DNA of 64,000 bases from Nocardia mexicana NBRC 108244 (GCF_001613165.1 NZ_BDBV01000086.1:1-64000), one strand, 5' to 3'; shown: positions 36,382 through 45,120, counted from the stretch's first letter. Translations and numbers: made by a program. Notes: generated from the sequence alone by a model not told the origin.

Positions 36382-37590
36382 CTACACCGCCACGGCCCTG
36401 CCGAGCGGCCGCCAGGCCAGTACCGCAACGCATGTCATGATCGCCGCCGCGATCCAGAACGGCGCGACCACACCGAGTGCCTGCGCAATCCCGCCGCCGA
36501 GCAGCGACCCGAGAGCCGCGCCGCCGAGATCGAACAGCGAGTAGACGCTGCCGACTCGGCCGAGCAGATGATCGGGTACCTGCCGCTGCCGGGTCGTCAC
36601 GACGATCACGCCCCAGACCATCGTGTGAATTCCGAACATCACCAGGATCATCGCGGCCGCCCAGGGTGATCGGACGACGGCGAGCGCCAGGTGCGTCGCC
36701 GCTTCCACGCCCAGTCCGGCGCGCAGCAGGGTCGCCGCCCCGAGCCACGACCGCAGCCGTCCCGCCGCCAGCGTGCCGAGCAGGCCACCGACGGCGGACG
36801 CCGTGAGCAGCAGGCCGTAACCGACGCCGGAGACTCCGAGCCGCTCGTGCGCATACAACACGAACGTCGCGAAGGCCGCGCAGAACGCCACATTGCCGAC
36901 TCCCATACTCAGCGCGAGCGTCCGTAGCAGCCGGTGCCGCCACAGCCATCGCAGGCCGGACGCGATGTCTTCTCGCACACTGATATTCGCCGTCGATATC
37001 GCAGGCTTGCTCGCCGCGCGCACCGTGGCGACGAGTGCGGCGGCGGCGCAGAACGACACCGCATCGAGCGCGAACGGCACGGCCGCACCGAGTACGAACA
37101 GCCACGCTCCCAGCGGTTTCGCGAGAAACTGATTGCCGATGGTGAACGTCGCCATCAATCGCGCATTGGCATCGCCGAGCCGTTCGGCCGCGACGATGGC
37201 CGGGAGGAATGCCGCGGACGCGGAATCGGCAAGTGTCTCACCGACTCCGAGCAGAAAGAAGACGACGTAGACGACCGGCACGGTCACGATTCCGGCCGCT
37301 GTGGCGGCCACCAGCGCACCGAGCGCCGCGGCGCGCAGCACGTTCACCGTGACGATCAGCCGGCGCCGCTCGAGCCGGTCGACGAAAACACCGCTGACGA
37401 GCACGAACAGCAGCCACGGAAGCTGCTGGACGAAGGCGGCACCGGCGACCGCCGCCGGATTCGCAGTGAGTGACGCGACGAGCAGTGGACCCGCCACGAG
37501 GGTGACTCCGTCACCGATCGACGATATCGCCGACGCGGTCCAGAGCTTCGAGAAGTCCGTGCCGAGCGGCACGGTGTTTCGGGCGCGCAA
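36382..37590 (-). CDS. MFS transporter (EntS/MFS_3-like exporter)
   Basis: 402 residues with about twelve membrane segments and no large soluble domain. The loop between segments 2 and 3 has VFVDRLERRRLIVTVNVLRA, matching the GxxxDRxxRR motif A of the drug/siderophore exporter branch (EntS-like). It probably expels a small hydrophobic compound. The start appears to be TTG 37590 behind a strong GGGGGAG site, since no ATG or GTG precedes the first helix. A short open frame with its own ribosome site ends 74 bases upstream on the same strand. Confidence 0.88.
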   Translation of the reverse strand: MRARNTVPLGTDFSKLWTASAISSIGDGVTLVAGPLLVASLTANPAAVAGAAFVQQLPWLLFVLVSGVFVDRLERRRLIVTVNVLRAAALGALVAATAAGIVTVPVVYVVFFLLGVGETLADSASAAFLPAIVAAERLGDANARLMATFTIGNQFLAKPLGAWLFVLGAAVPFALDAVSFCAAAALVATVRAASKPAISTANISVREDIASGLRWLWRHRLLRTLALSMGVGNVAFCAAFATFVLYAHERLGVSGVGYGLLLTASAVGGLLGTLAAGRLRSWLGAATLLRAGLGVEAATHLALAVVRSPWAAAMILVMFGIHTMVWGVIVVTTRQRQVPDHLLGRVGSVYSLFDLGGAALGSLLGGGIAQALGVVAPFWIAAAIMTCVAVLAWRPLGRAVAV

Positions 37591-37663
37591 AGGGAACTCC
37601 CCCGATCGGAGAAACGGTCGTGTTCTACCGCGAAACCGCTTCGAGGCGGGGAGATCCGCCGGA

Positions 37664-37720
37664 CTAGCGCGTAACAGGCTCCCCCGCCGAAGCGTCGACC
37701 ATCACCATGACGAAGCGCAT
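37664..37720 (-). CDS. 18-codon open frame upstream of the MFS gene
   Basis: ATG 37720 has a strong GGAGAGAGGG site, then MRFVMVMVDASAGEPVTR and a stop. The start resembles the N-terminus of YCII/DGPF-type proteins (MRFMVMVKA-like), so it may be the stub of a lost gene, or a leader peptide of the transporter gene. Confidence 0.3.
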   Translation of the reverse strand: MRFVMVMVDASAGEPVTR

Positions 37721-37869
37721 TACCTGCCCTCTCTCCCGGCCGGACAATTCCCGAAGCGAACGCTACCGCAAGCCGCTCGGCAGTTCGAGACAATTTGACG
37801 GGTACCGGTGGGACGCAACCCGATTGACCGACACACCTCGCCTACCGAACAACCTCGGCAACGAATCGA

Positions 37870-38493
37870 TCACCCCGCCGACGAGAGGGTTCCGGACGCC
37901 GTCGCGCCCGAGGTGAGGGCGTCGGCGACTATCCGCGCGACGGTTTCGGCGAGATGCGGTGTGCGAGCGGGGTCTTCGTCGAGCATGATCTGCCAGGCGA
38001 ACAGGGGGCCGAGCAGCAAGACGTGCACGGTGGCCGGGTCAGGGCGTCGGGACAGTTCGCCGCGAGCTACGGCACGGTCGAGCAGAGTGCTGACGACGGA
38101 CCGCTCGGCGGTGAGGTAGGTCTCGGTGAAACGTGCGTCCAGCGTTGCGTCGGAATGGATGTCGGCGAGGAGTCCGGCCATCACCCCGGCAGCGGTCCGG
38201 GCGAGCTGATCGCCGATCCGTGCGGTCAGCGCGGCGATATCGCCGTGCAGCGAGCCGGTGTCGGCGGGTGGCTCTTCGCGCAGGTCGTGCACCAGCACGG
38301 CGAAGATCATGTCCTGCTTTGTCGGGTGCCGCCGGTAGATCGCCGCCTTGCTCACCCCGGCACGCGCCGCCACGGCATCGACGGTGAGCGCCGCGTAGCC
38401 GTGCTCGGTCAGCAGTTCCCGCACCGCCACGGCGATGGCGTGATCCACGCGACTGTCCCGAGGCCGCCCCCCTGGTTGTTTCGAACTCGGCAT
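37870..38493 (-). CDS. TetR family transcriptional regulator
   Basis: 207 residues. The N-terminal helix-turn-helix is VDAVAARAGVSKAAIYRRHP (about 40-60), followed by a TetR_C-like ligand-binding domain. ATG 38493 is the start; it lies 11 bases from a perfect 36-bp palindrome at 38504-38539 that almost certainly is its operator. The protein therefore should repress itself and the divergent membrane protein gene at 38582. Ligand unknown. Confidence 0.92.
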   Translation of the reverse strand: MPSSKQPGGRPRDSRVDHAIAVAVRELLTEHGYAALTVDAVAARAGVSKAAIYRRHPTKQDMIFAVLVHDLREEPPADTGSLHGDIAALTARIGDQLARTAAGVMAGLLADIHSDATLDARFTETYLTAERSVVSTLLDRAVARGELSRRPDPATVHVLLLGPLFAWQIMLDEDPARTPHLAETVARIVADALTSGATASGTLSSAG

Positions 38494-38503
38494 GCTGGCA
38501 TCA

Positions 38504-38539
38504 TACGAGACTGACGGTATCGATACCGTCAGTCTCGTA
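38504..38539. promoter_or_regulatory. 36-bp perfect palindrome, TetR operator
   Basis: Left half TACGAGACTGACGGTATC (38504-38521) is the exact reverse complement of 38522-38539. It lies between the divergent TetR and DUF6463 genes, 10 bases from the TetR start codon and 42 bases from the other. The inner part GACGGTATCGATACCGTC is a classic TetR-type site. Confidence 0.85.
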
Positions 38540-38581
38540 ACTGGTGGCCCACCCACCAGCGGCTATGTGTCGGAGGACCTG

Positions 38582-39052
38582 ATGAAACTCATACAACAGC
38601 GCACCGCGCCCAACCCGACCGGCGTCCGGTCGACGCAGATCGCCGGGTGGATCGCGATCGCCTTCGGTGCGATACACACCCTCGTCGCCCCCATCGACAC
38701 CCGCGACACCTGGTCGCTGGTCTTCTCCGAAGGGTGGTGGAACACCTTCACCTTGGACAAGGCCACCACGCTCGCCCAACTCGAACGCTCGGAAACCTTC
38801 TGGCTCACCCTCGGCAGCTTCGGCGTCCCGATCCTGCTCCTCGGCTGCCACCTCGTCTGGTCGGCCCGCCACCACCACCGCGTCCCCGGATGGATCGGCT
38901 GGCTCCTCGTCATCTGGTCACTACTCCTGATAACCGCAGTCCCCGCCTCCCCAGCCTGGGCCCTCCTCCTCAGTGGAGGATTGATCACCTTGGGCGACAG
39001 CCGAATTCTCACGGGGGGCGGTCGGGACGAAGCGATACCCAGCGCCACGTGA
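38582..39052 (+). CDS. DUF6463-like membrane protein
   Basis: 156 residues with four predicted membrane segments (IAGWIAIAFGAIHTLVAP; LTLGSFGVPILLLGCHLVW; IGWLLVIWSLLLITAV; a last one near SPAWALLLSGGLI). Resembles the DUF6463 family of small actinobacterial membrane proteins of unknown function. ATG 38582 has CGGAGGACCT upstream. It is under the palindromic operator and so is the likely regulated target of the divergent TetR protein. Confidence 0.78.
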   Translation: MKLIQQRTAPNPTGVRSTQIAGWIAIAFGAIHTLVAPIDTRDTWSLVFSEGWWNTFTLDKATTLAQLERSETFWLTLGSFGVPILLLGCHLVWSARHHHRVPGWIGWLLVIWSLLLITAVPASPAWALLLSGGLITLGDSRILTGGGRDEAIPSAT

Positions 39053-39071
39053 CGCGATCTCGTGGACTCAC

Positions 39072-39506
39072 TCAGGCCGCGACACCCACCCGACGGCTCA
39101 ACTCGCGGACATCGTCGCGCAAGCCCGACGGTGGGTGCTTCAACAGCTCGTGCAGCATCTCCCGCGCAAATCCGTTGTACCGAATCGTCTCCGGCGCAGC
39201 CTCTTCCGACTTGTTGAGCATCGTGAAGGCCGCTGTCGCCTCGTCACGTTGCAGGTATGCGCGAGCGACCTCGATGAAATGGCGGCTCCGTCGCGGGACC
39301 GACACGATCTGGCCGGCGTCGAAAGCTGTCCCCTGTGCATCTCGGATAAGTCCGGGCAGTAACGCTCCCAACTGCGTTCGATGATCCGGGCTGGAATGCC
39401 TCACCTGCCACGCCTGCCGCAGTCGCTCGGAGAGATGCTGGGCACTCGACCGCGCTCCGGCCGCGACCACGTGATAGTCGGTGAACGCGGCCTGCACGTC
39501 GGTCAA
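39072..39506 (-). pseudogene. Remnant of an XRE/TPR-type regulator
   Basis: The open frame gives LTDVQAAFTDYHVVAAGARS and SSPDHRTQLGALLPGLIRDA, then jumps to a C-terminal part (FIEVARAYLQRDEATAAFTM; HPPSGLRDDVRELSRRVG). These two pieces are found in common actinobacterial helix-turn-helix regulators with TPR repeats, but there they are separated by about 130-160 residues, and an N-terminal DNA-binding domain should come first. Here both the HTH and the middle are absent; upstream the same frame runs into a TGA with no start codon of quality. I read this as a gene with an internal deletion and lost 5-prime end. Confidence 0.55.
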
Positions 39507-39530
39507 TGCCGCGTGCCGTTCACGGAACCG

Positions 39531-39892
39531 ATGCCTACGCTCTTGACACTCATGGCGGCCACATCAGCAATAGCCGGACTCGCACTCGCCGGGTCCTACC
39601 GCGCACTGCCGCCTCCGATCGGCCGAAAACGCCAGGCGCCTGCAAGTGAGCCGAACTGCGCCCGGGAGCTTCTGTCCCGCAAGGATATTGAGTCACGAGT
39701 CAACTTGTGGCCCCATGGCTGGCCGCATGAGGCACCGGACTGTCCCTTCAGTGTTGCCGCCGCCCATCAGGTGATGCGGGGCATCGGGGGTGCAGCTTCG
39801 AGAACTGTCCGCGCAAGAGGGCCGCCTATGCGGCGTTGCGGGATGCGGGCAGGCTCGTCCCCGACCTCCGGGCGGCGCGGTGGTTGCGGTGA
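39531..39892 (+). pseudogene. Probable frameshifted small gene
   Basis: ATG 39531 begins MPTLLTLMAATSAIAGLALA (one membrane segment) and continues to WPHEAPDCPFSVAAAHQVMR in one frame. Near 39770-39786 the plausible continuation HRGCSFENCPRKRAAYAALR lies in another frame and ends at TGA 39892. The joined product would be a small membrane-anchored protein with several cysteines; I have an impression of a Nocardia small-protein family with this ending but cannot name it. Single-base frameshift or sequencing error. Confidence 0.4.
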
Positions 39893-39929
39893 TTCATATA
39901 GGCGTTCCGCTCCGACGGCGGTGTCGCCG

Positions 39930-40352
39930 ATGATCTTGCCGGACAAGGATCTTCTGCTCGCGGCGTTCCGAGGGTTCCCGCATCGCGACCATCCCGTGTT
40001 GGATGCGGCGGGGGAACTTGCTGTACTCCACGAGCATCGCCTCCGTTCCCGGACAACCAGTTTCGACAACTTCGAGCGGGACCGAGCGAGACTCGTGCTG
40101 GAGATCGACCGCTGGTGTGCGCGGCACCTGCCCGTACCGCCCGGCGGTGCGCGACTGCATACCGAAACCGTCGGGCGTGTGGTGGATCGCCTGGCCCGGA
40201 TGTCGGCGCAGGTGTACTCCCGGCTCGTTCAGGTGTCCGACAGCGAATACGAACGAGCGACAACTCTCAACGAACTCGCCGACGCCTACCAGGACCTGGT
40301 CGACGAACTGTCCTGCGGAATGCGCCGCCTACCGGACACGTCCGATAGATAG
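39930..40352 (+). CDS. DUF4254 family protein
   Basis: 140 residues. MILPDKDLLLAAFRG, HPVLDAAGELAVLHEHRL and a long helical C-terminus (LNELADAYQDLVDELSCGMRRLP) fit the DUF4254 family, small helical proteins of unknown function that are numerous in Nocardia. No membrane segment or signal. The start is uncertain: ATG 39930 lacks a clear ribosome site and GTG 39921 is in frame. It follows two decayed genes, so its own expression is not assured. Confidence 0.7.
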   Translation: MILPDKDLLLAAFRGFPHRDHPVLDAAGELAVLHEHRLRSRTTSFDNFERDRARLVLEIDRWCARHLPVPPGGARLHTETVGRVVDRLARMSAQVYSRLVQVSDSEYERATTLNELADAYQDLVDELSCGMRRLPDTSDR

Positions 40353-40445
40353 ACACCAGACAACGATTTTTCGGAACGCGCAACCGCCTTGCGGCTGATT
40401 CGGGTCGGCTCGATCGATGCTAATTGTGGTGGGGTGACCGAATCG

Positions 40446-41219
40446 ATGAATCTCACTACACCACAAACACTTTCGCTCGAACTGGTGGATCGGTACCGCA
40501 ATCGTGGTTATGTGCATCTGCCCCGGGTGCTCGACGCGACGGAGGTGCGGGAGTGCCGTGCCGACGCCGAGGAACTGCTCGACCGGCAGCCGAAGATCTC
40601 CTGGGACGACGACGCCGACGGCAATGTCATGGACTGGGTCGCCGACCCGCAGACCATGAGTGCGTCCATGCGCCGCCTCGCCCTGCATCCCGGTATCACC
40701 GCGATCGCCGAGCAGTTGGCCGGGCGCCCGCTGCGGATGTTCAAGTCCGAGCTGCTGCGCAAACGCACCACCGGCAGTACCACCACGCCGCTGCACATCG
40801 ACGACCCCGCGTTTCCGATCGACGGCGCACCGGTGACGTTGACGGCCTGGGTCGCCCTGGTGGACGTGCCGGTGGAGCGGGGCTGCATGAGTTTCATCCC
40901 CGGCTCGCACCGCTGGCCGGGCGGGACCCCGCGCGATTTCACCGATCCGTTCGACGCCCGCCCGGAGCTGCGGTGGTGGCCCCGGGTGACGGTGCCGCTG
41001 CGCGCCGGGGACTGCACCTTCCACCATTCCGCGCTGGTGCACATGGCCGGGGCCAACGCGACCGACGACGTCCGGATCTCACTGGCCACCGTCTACATGG
41101 ACGCCGAGGCCACCTACCGCCCGTCATCCGAATCGCCCTATCAGGACGATGTTTCGGAGATCGAACCCGGTCGGCCGATGGATTTGGAGCGGTACCCCCT
41201 GGTCGGCACCTCCCGCTGA
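40446..41219 (+). CDS. Phytanoyl-CoA dioxygenase family protein (PhyH)
   Basis: 257 residues of the Fe(II)/2-oxoglutarate-dependent PhyH family. The metal facial triad is H117 and D119 in PLHIDDP with distal H199 in LVHMAGANATDDVR, and the arginine of that last stretch would hold 2-oxoglutarate. SFIPGSHRW is a family hallmark. It should hydroxylate a small organic substrate in the cytoplasm; which one is open. GTG 40434 is an alternative start closer to a G-rich stretch. Convergent with the next gene, 18 bases apart. Confidence 0.88.
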   Translation: MNLTTPQTLSLELVDRYRNRGYVHLPRVLDATEVRECRADAEELLDRQPKISWDDDADGNVMDWVADPQTMSASMRRLALHPGITAIAEQLAGRPLRMFKSELLRKRTTGSTTTPLHIDDPAFPIDGAPVTLTAWVALVDVPVERGCMSFIPGSHRWPGGTPRDFTDPFDARPELRWWPRVTVPLRAGDCTFHHSALVHMAGANATDDVRISLATVYMDAEATYRPSSESPYQDDVSEIEPGRPMDLERYPLVGTSR

Positions 41220-41237
41220 CCGTCGCACCGGCCGCGC

Positions 41238-41915
41238 TCAGGCTTCGACCAGCTCCGCCGCGACGAACTGTGCGACCAATTCCGTTGCGCGGCGGTCGAA
41301 GTCGGCGTACTGCGCCTCGCGCTCGGCGCCGGTGGCGGCATCATCGAGGAGCAGATTGCCGTTGGCGTCGACGCGCTGCCTACGCTCCTCGGCGTCGGGG
41401 AGCAGGCCGACGGTGGAGTGGGCGAAACCGCAGTAGTAGGCGATCCCCTGGTTCAGATTGATATCCAGCATCGCCCGCATCCCGTCGATGATCTCATCGT
41501 CGCCCGCGGCACCCGCCAGGCCCAGCCACAGGATGCGCTTGCCCGCTAGCCGAGGCTTGCTGCGCCCGTAGGCGAAACCGTAGTTCCACACCCGGTCGAT
41601 CCAGCCCTTGAGAATGGCGGGCACGGTCTGCCAGTACACGGGGAAGACGGCGACGATGACCTCGGCGGCGAGGATGCGCTCCATATGAGCTTGCGTCTCA
41701 GCGGAATACGGCTTCTCGCGATTACCCCAGTCCGGCTGATCCTCCACCGTCATGCGCGGATCGAAGCCCTCGGCGTGCAGATCGAGCACGTCGACGCGGT
41801 ACCCCTCGGTCTCGAGTTGCGCGGCGGTCCGGCGGGCGGTGTGCGCGGTGAGCGAGTCGGACCGGTGGTGGGCCACGACCACGAGGGCGGTCCGGCGGGC
41901 CTCACTATGCTGCAT
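41238..41915 (-). CDS. NAD(P)H-quinone reductase, flavodoxin-like fold
   Basis: 225 residues of the Flavodoxin_2 family (MdaB/NQO-like). ALVVVAHHRSDSLTAHTARR is the FMN phosphate-binding loop, VIVAVFPVYWQTVPAILKGW the conserved YW...P.L.GW segment, and LAGKRILWLGLAGAAGDDE the following strand-loop. It should reduce quinones or electrophiles by two electrons, or act on nitro/azo compounds. ATG 41915 follows AGGAGAG. It is divergent from an AraC-type regulator that most likely controls it. Confidence 0.88.
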   Translation of the reverse strand: MQHSEARRTALVVVAHHRSDSLTAHTARRTAAQLETEGYRVDVLDLHAEGFDPRMTVEDQPDWGNREKPYSAETQAHMERILAAEVIVAVFPVYWQTVPAILKGWIDRVWNYGFAYGRSKPRLAGKRILWLGLAGAAGDDEIIDGMRAMLDINLNQGIAYYCGFAHSTVGLLPDAEERRQRVDANGNLLLDDAATGAEREAQYADFDRRATELVAQFVAAELVEA

Positions 41916-41960
41916 TGGTTCTCTCCTGACTGCTGTCGGTCGATGCGATGACACCAGTAA

Positions 41961-41987
41961 ATCCATGATCGGATAGATGATCCATGG
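41961..41987. promoter_or_regulatory. Direct-repeat/dyad site between quinone reductase and AraC genes
   Basis: ATCCATG occurs at 41961 and again at 41980, 19 bases apart, close to two helical turns, as AraC-family factors often need. CCATGATC and GATCCATGG also form an imperfect dyad. It lies upstream of both divergent starts. Confidence 0.4.
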
Positions 41988-42021
41988 GAGAAACGCTTCA
42001 ATATATAGGAGATCGTCTACG

Positions 42022-42999
42022 ATGGTGGGCGTGGATCCCTTGAGTTCTCTCCTCAGCGGCATCCGGGCCGAGGGCTCGGTCGTCAGCTACGCGGTGCTGG
42101 AGGCGCCGTGGACCATCCGCTTCGCCGACGACGCTCCGCTGACCATGGTCACCGTGCTGCGCGGCGGCGGCACCCTTCTGCTGCCCGACGGCACCGAGCG
42201 ACAGGTCGGCGCCGGCGACACCGCCGTCGTGCGCGGACCGGAGCCGTTCCTGCTGGCCGACCACGCGGCCACGATCGGCGCCCCGCACACCGAGTACGAA
42301 ATCGCCTGCTTCACAGAGGATATCGAGTGCACGGCCCAGGACCTGGGCGGCATCCGATGGGGCAACGATCCGGAGGGAGCGACCGCGCTGATCGTCGGCG
42401 CCTACCGCGCCTCCGGCCACCGCCACGAACGCCTGCTGCGCGCCCTGCCGCCGGTGCTGGTGATCAACGAGGACACCGAGGTGTGCGACTGGCTGGAGTC
42501 GGCCGCCGCCGACGCCGCGCTTCGGTCCGCCGGCTCGCAGGCGCTGATGGACCGGCTACTGGACTGGGCCCTGGTGTGCACGCTGCGCACCTGGTTCGAG
42601 CAGGCGGGCTCCGACGCCCCCGGCTGGTACCGCGGCCTGGCCGACCCGGTTCTGGCACCCGCCCTGCAGGCGTTCCACGGCCGACAGTCCGGAAGCTGGA
42701 CCGTGGCCTCGCTCGCCGCCGAATCAGGCGTCTCCCGAGCACTTTTCGCGAAGCGCTTCACCGAGGTGATGGGCCGCCCACCGCTCACCTACCTCACCGA
42801 ATGCCGCATGGACGAGGCGGAGACACTGCTGACCGACACCGAACTCTCCGTCGCCCGGATAGCCGAGACCGTCGGCTACGCAGACGCATTCGGCTTCAGT
42901 GCCGCCTTCAAGCGGCATCGCGGCGTGAGCCCCAGCGCTTTTCGCCTCGCCGCAACCGCCGAGCACCACGGCGAGCTGGTTGCCGGGCTGTCGAGCTGA
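42022..42999 (+). CDS. AraC family transcriptional regulator with cupin domain
   Basis: 325 residues. Residues 10-180 form a cupin-type ligand-binding domain (LLPDGTERQVGAGDTAVVRG), and the C-terminal 100 residues carry the two AraC helix-turn-helix units (WTVASLAAESGVSRALFAKR; VARIAETVGYADAFGFSAAF). ATG 42022 is preceded by AGGAG; GTG 42031 is possible. As in many such pairs it should activate the divergent quinone reductase gene in response to an electrophile or other small molecule, which is inference. Confidence 0.9.
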   Translation: MVGVDPLSSLLSGIRAEGSVVSYAVLEAPWTIRFADDAPLTMVTVLRGGGTLLLPDGTERQVGAGDTAVVRGPEPFLLADHAATIGAPHTEYEIACFTEDIECTAQDLGGIRWGNDPEGATALIVGAYRASGHRHERLLRALPPVLVINEDTEVCDWLESAAADAALRSAGSQALMDRLLDWALVCTLRTWFEQAGSDAPGWYRGLADPVLAPALQAFHGRQSGSWTVASLAAESGVSRALFAKRFTEVMGRPPLTYLTECRMDEAETLLTDTELSVARIAETVGYADAFGFSAAFKRHRGVSPSAFRLAATAEHHGELVAGLSS

Positions 43000-43011
43000 G
43001 CGTCCCGGGTT

Positions 43012-43509
43012 TCACTTGCCCAGCGACTGCGCACCCTCCCAGGTGAGCCGGGTCGGATCGGCCACGACATTGTCGTGCAGCGTGAACGTTCCGGTCTGGC
43101 GCGGCACGTCCCGGTCGTCGGGGTTGGTCAGCTGCTGGGTGAAAGTTCCTGCGGCGGTGTCGAACTGCAGGAGGTGGTAGACGCTCTTGCCGTTCCAGTC
43201 GGCCGACGGCAGCGAGATGAAGTGCGCGGAGTACGTCGGCTCGTCGAAGTCACCGTTGAGAACATAAGTGCCGTAATGGTTCTCACCCGGTGACAGGATG
43301 GCGTACAGGCCGTTGTCGTAGTAGAGCAGCACCGCGTCGGGATACGGCTTGGGCTCGTAGAGGATTTCGTAACGCAACCGGGCCAGCCGGGTCGGCCTGC
43401 CGAAAGTGACGGGCACGGAGCCGGGGGCCGCACTGCGGGGCCGCTGGGCAACGACGGCGCCGACCGCAGTGCCCAGGCCGAAGGCCGCGAAGAGGCCGGT
43501 GCGGCTCAT
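43012..43509 (-). CDS. Secreted or membrane-anchored protein, unknown
   Basis: 165 residues, not recognised. The N-terminus MSRTGLFAAFGLGTAVGAVV is a short hydrophobic segment that could be a signal anchor. The remainder is rich in aromatic beta-strand-like segments (VLLYYDNGLYAILSPGENHY; HFISLPSADWNGKSVYHLLQ) and looks like a small barrel of the lipocalin/MoaF type, though I cannot confirm it. ATG 43509 overlaps the stop of the upstream cyclotransferase-like gene by four bases (ATGA), so both are translated together. Confidence 0.72.
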   Translation of the reverse strand: MSRTGLFAAFGLGTAVGAVVAQRPRSAAPGSVPVTFGRPTRLARLRYEILYEPKPYPDAVLLYYDNGLYAILSPGENHYGTYVLNGDFDEPTYSAHFISLPSADWNGKSVYHLLQFDTAAGTFTQQLTNPDDRDVPRQTGTFTLHDNVVADPTRLTWEGAQSLGK

Positions 43510-43970
43510 CGGCTCGCCGCCCGTCCCCCGCGCCACCGCGCACACCAGTCCAGGTAGCGATCGAGGTGATCGGCGGCGAAGATCTCGGGCTGCCAGTCGT
43601 TTCGGATGACGTCGGCGGTCCAGACGTAGGTCGGCACGGGCTTATCGTGCCCGATCAGCGAGATCGGTTGCAGCTGATACTCGTCGTCCTCGAAATCGTC
43701 GACCACCTCCCATTCGGCGCGGGTCAGTCCGTCGAGGATCAGCCCACCGGCCATCCGCCCCGGCTGCGCCACCAGGCCCGGATACATCCGGCCGGGCAGC
43801 GCCGCCACCCTCCGGTCGCGGGCCACGGCGAAATCGTAATCCGGTGTGCGCCCGATCAATTCCTCCAGCACGGGGCCGAATTGCAGGGTGCCGTACACGA
43901 ACAACCGTTTGCCGACGCCCTCCAGTCGGGGGTACCGCTCGGCCGTCGCGCCATTCCGTCCGCCGCTCAT
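43506..43970 (-). CDS. Gamma-glutamylcyclotransferase-like (AIG2) protein
   Basis: 154 residues with the GGCT/AIG2 pattern: KRLFVYGTLQFGPVLEEL (the YGTL loop that binds the gamma-glutamyl group), MYPGLVAQP, and a later WEVVDDFEDDEYQ segment that supplies the acidic residues of the fold. Members cleave gamma-glutamyl amines or peptides to pyroglutamate; the substrate here is unknown. ATG 43970 follows GTGGAG. First gene of a two-gene unit with the unknown secreted protein. Confidence 0.82.
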   Translation of the reverse strand: MSGGRNGATAERYPRLEGVGKRLFVYGTLQFGPVLEELIGRTPDYDFAVARDRRVAALPGRMYPGLVAQPGRMAGGLILDGLTRAEWEVVDDFEDDEYQLQPISLIGHDKPVPTYVWTADVIRNDWQPEIFAADHLDRYLDWCARWRGGRAASR

Positions 43971-44321
43971 CGCCTGCTCCACGCGGGACAGAATGTTCGC
44001 TGTCTAGTTGCCGCTCTCCTCGCCACACCCGTGCATCCCATGTATCCACTCTGCCGAACCCAGGCGCACAACCGGGCCGCAAGACGACGTGACCTCTCTC
44101 ACTTTCAGGTTTACCACCTAATAACCGCATCCCAGCGAGCTCGAATCCGCAACCGCGACAAAGCGGCCGAAGCACCGATATCCACCGAATCGCACTACGG
44201 CGTCCCGGAAATCGACATACGCGCTGACAGATTGCTGACCCGCGCCTATCCCCGAACCAGCAGTCTCCCCGCGAACCACCAGCCACCACCGACGCGCACC
44301 AGACGTCGGCGCGAGGTACGG
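43971..44321. other. Intergenic stretch, little seen
   Basis: 351 bases between the AIG2-like gene start and the end of the metallo-hydrolase gene. It is less GC-rich than its surroundings in the part 44000-44280. A short dyad GACAG-8 bases-CTGTC lies at 43987-44004, close upstream of the AIG2-like gene. No convincing gene or RNA. Confidence 0.4.
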
Positions 44322-45113
44322 CTACTCGCCACTCCCGGCCACCGTGCCCGACAACCGGGCAAATGCCCCTGCATCGTGGGAGCTGAAGATCTCGACCTCG
44401 TCACCGTGCCGCCGGACGAGTTCACGCAACCGCTCGCGATTCTCGCGTTGCGCGGTCAAGTCGGCACCGAAGTACGGGTAGATCCGGTTGACTCTGGGCA
44501 ATTCCGGCCGCGCCGGATCGATGTCGGCGCGGGTCAGGAACGAGTCCCCGGCATGCAGCACCCAGCCGCTGCCGGTGTCGACGGCCACGCCGACGTGCCC
44601 GCGGCTGTGGCCGTACAGCGGAATCACCACGAACTCCGGCGGCAGTCCGGACAGCTCCCGCACCGCAGGGAACCCGAACCAATCCTTGTCCGCGCCAACC
44701 TCGTTCACCTCCCACCGGGGTCCGTGCGCCCAGTGCAGCGGCCGATACCGCGTGCGTTCGGCCAGTTTCGGCGCCCGCGCCGCTCGCAGTTCCGGCCCGT
44801 GTACGTGCACCGACGCATTCGGAAAGTCCACCAGGCCACCGGTGTGGTCGGAATCCAGATGGGTCAGCACGATGTGGCGCACGTCGGCGGGGTCGAGGCC
44901 GAGCCCCTCGATCCGGCGGACGGCCGTCTCCTCCTCGCGCAGGGCAAGGCGCACCAGAAATCGGCTCGGCCCGACCATCCGCCTCGGATCCCGGACGCAC
45001 CGCAGGCCGAATCCGGTGTCGATCAGCACCAGACCGTCCCCGGTCTCGATCAGCAGGCAGTGCGTGACCAAGCCGATATCGGCTGTGCCGCAGTTGAAAT
45101 GGTGGATACGCAT
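44322..45113 (-). CDS. MBL-fold metallo-hydrolase (lactonase-like), copy 1
   Basis: 263 residues of the metallo-beta-lactamase fold. The metal motif reads THLDSDHTGG (H85, D87, D89, H90), that is HxDxDH instead of HxHxDH. Further ligands are plausible in HGPELR, YGHSRGHVGV, HAGDSF and SSHD. The layout resembles N-acyl-homoserine-lactonase-like proteins, but lactonase activity is only a guess. It lies seven bases downstream of a clearly homologous gene (both start VRIHH/MRIHH and share HIVLTHLD, HGPRWxVNE, SGLPPE/PGLPPE), so the pair arose by tandem duplication. Confidence 0.87.
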   Translation of the reverse strand: MRIHHFNCGTADIGLVTHCLLIETGDGLVLIDTGFGLRCVRDPRRMVGPSRFLVRLALREEETAVRRIEGLGLDPADVRHIVLTHLDSDHTGGLVDFPNASVHVHGPELRAARAPKLAERTRYRPLHWAHGPRWEVNEVGADKDWFGFPAVRELSGLPPEFVVIPLYGHSRGHVGVAVDTGSGWVLHAGDSFLTRADIDPARPELPRVNRIYPYFGADLTAQRENRERLRELVRRHGDEVEIFSSHDAGAFARLSGTVAGSGE

Positions 45114-45120
45114 ATCCGGC

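Noticed and set aside
39381..40352. One continuous 323-codon frame running from the decayed region into the DUF4254 gene.
   Set aside because: Only the last 140 residues look like a protein family; the first part crosses the remnant of another gene and a frameshift point.
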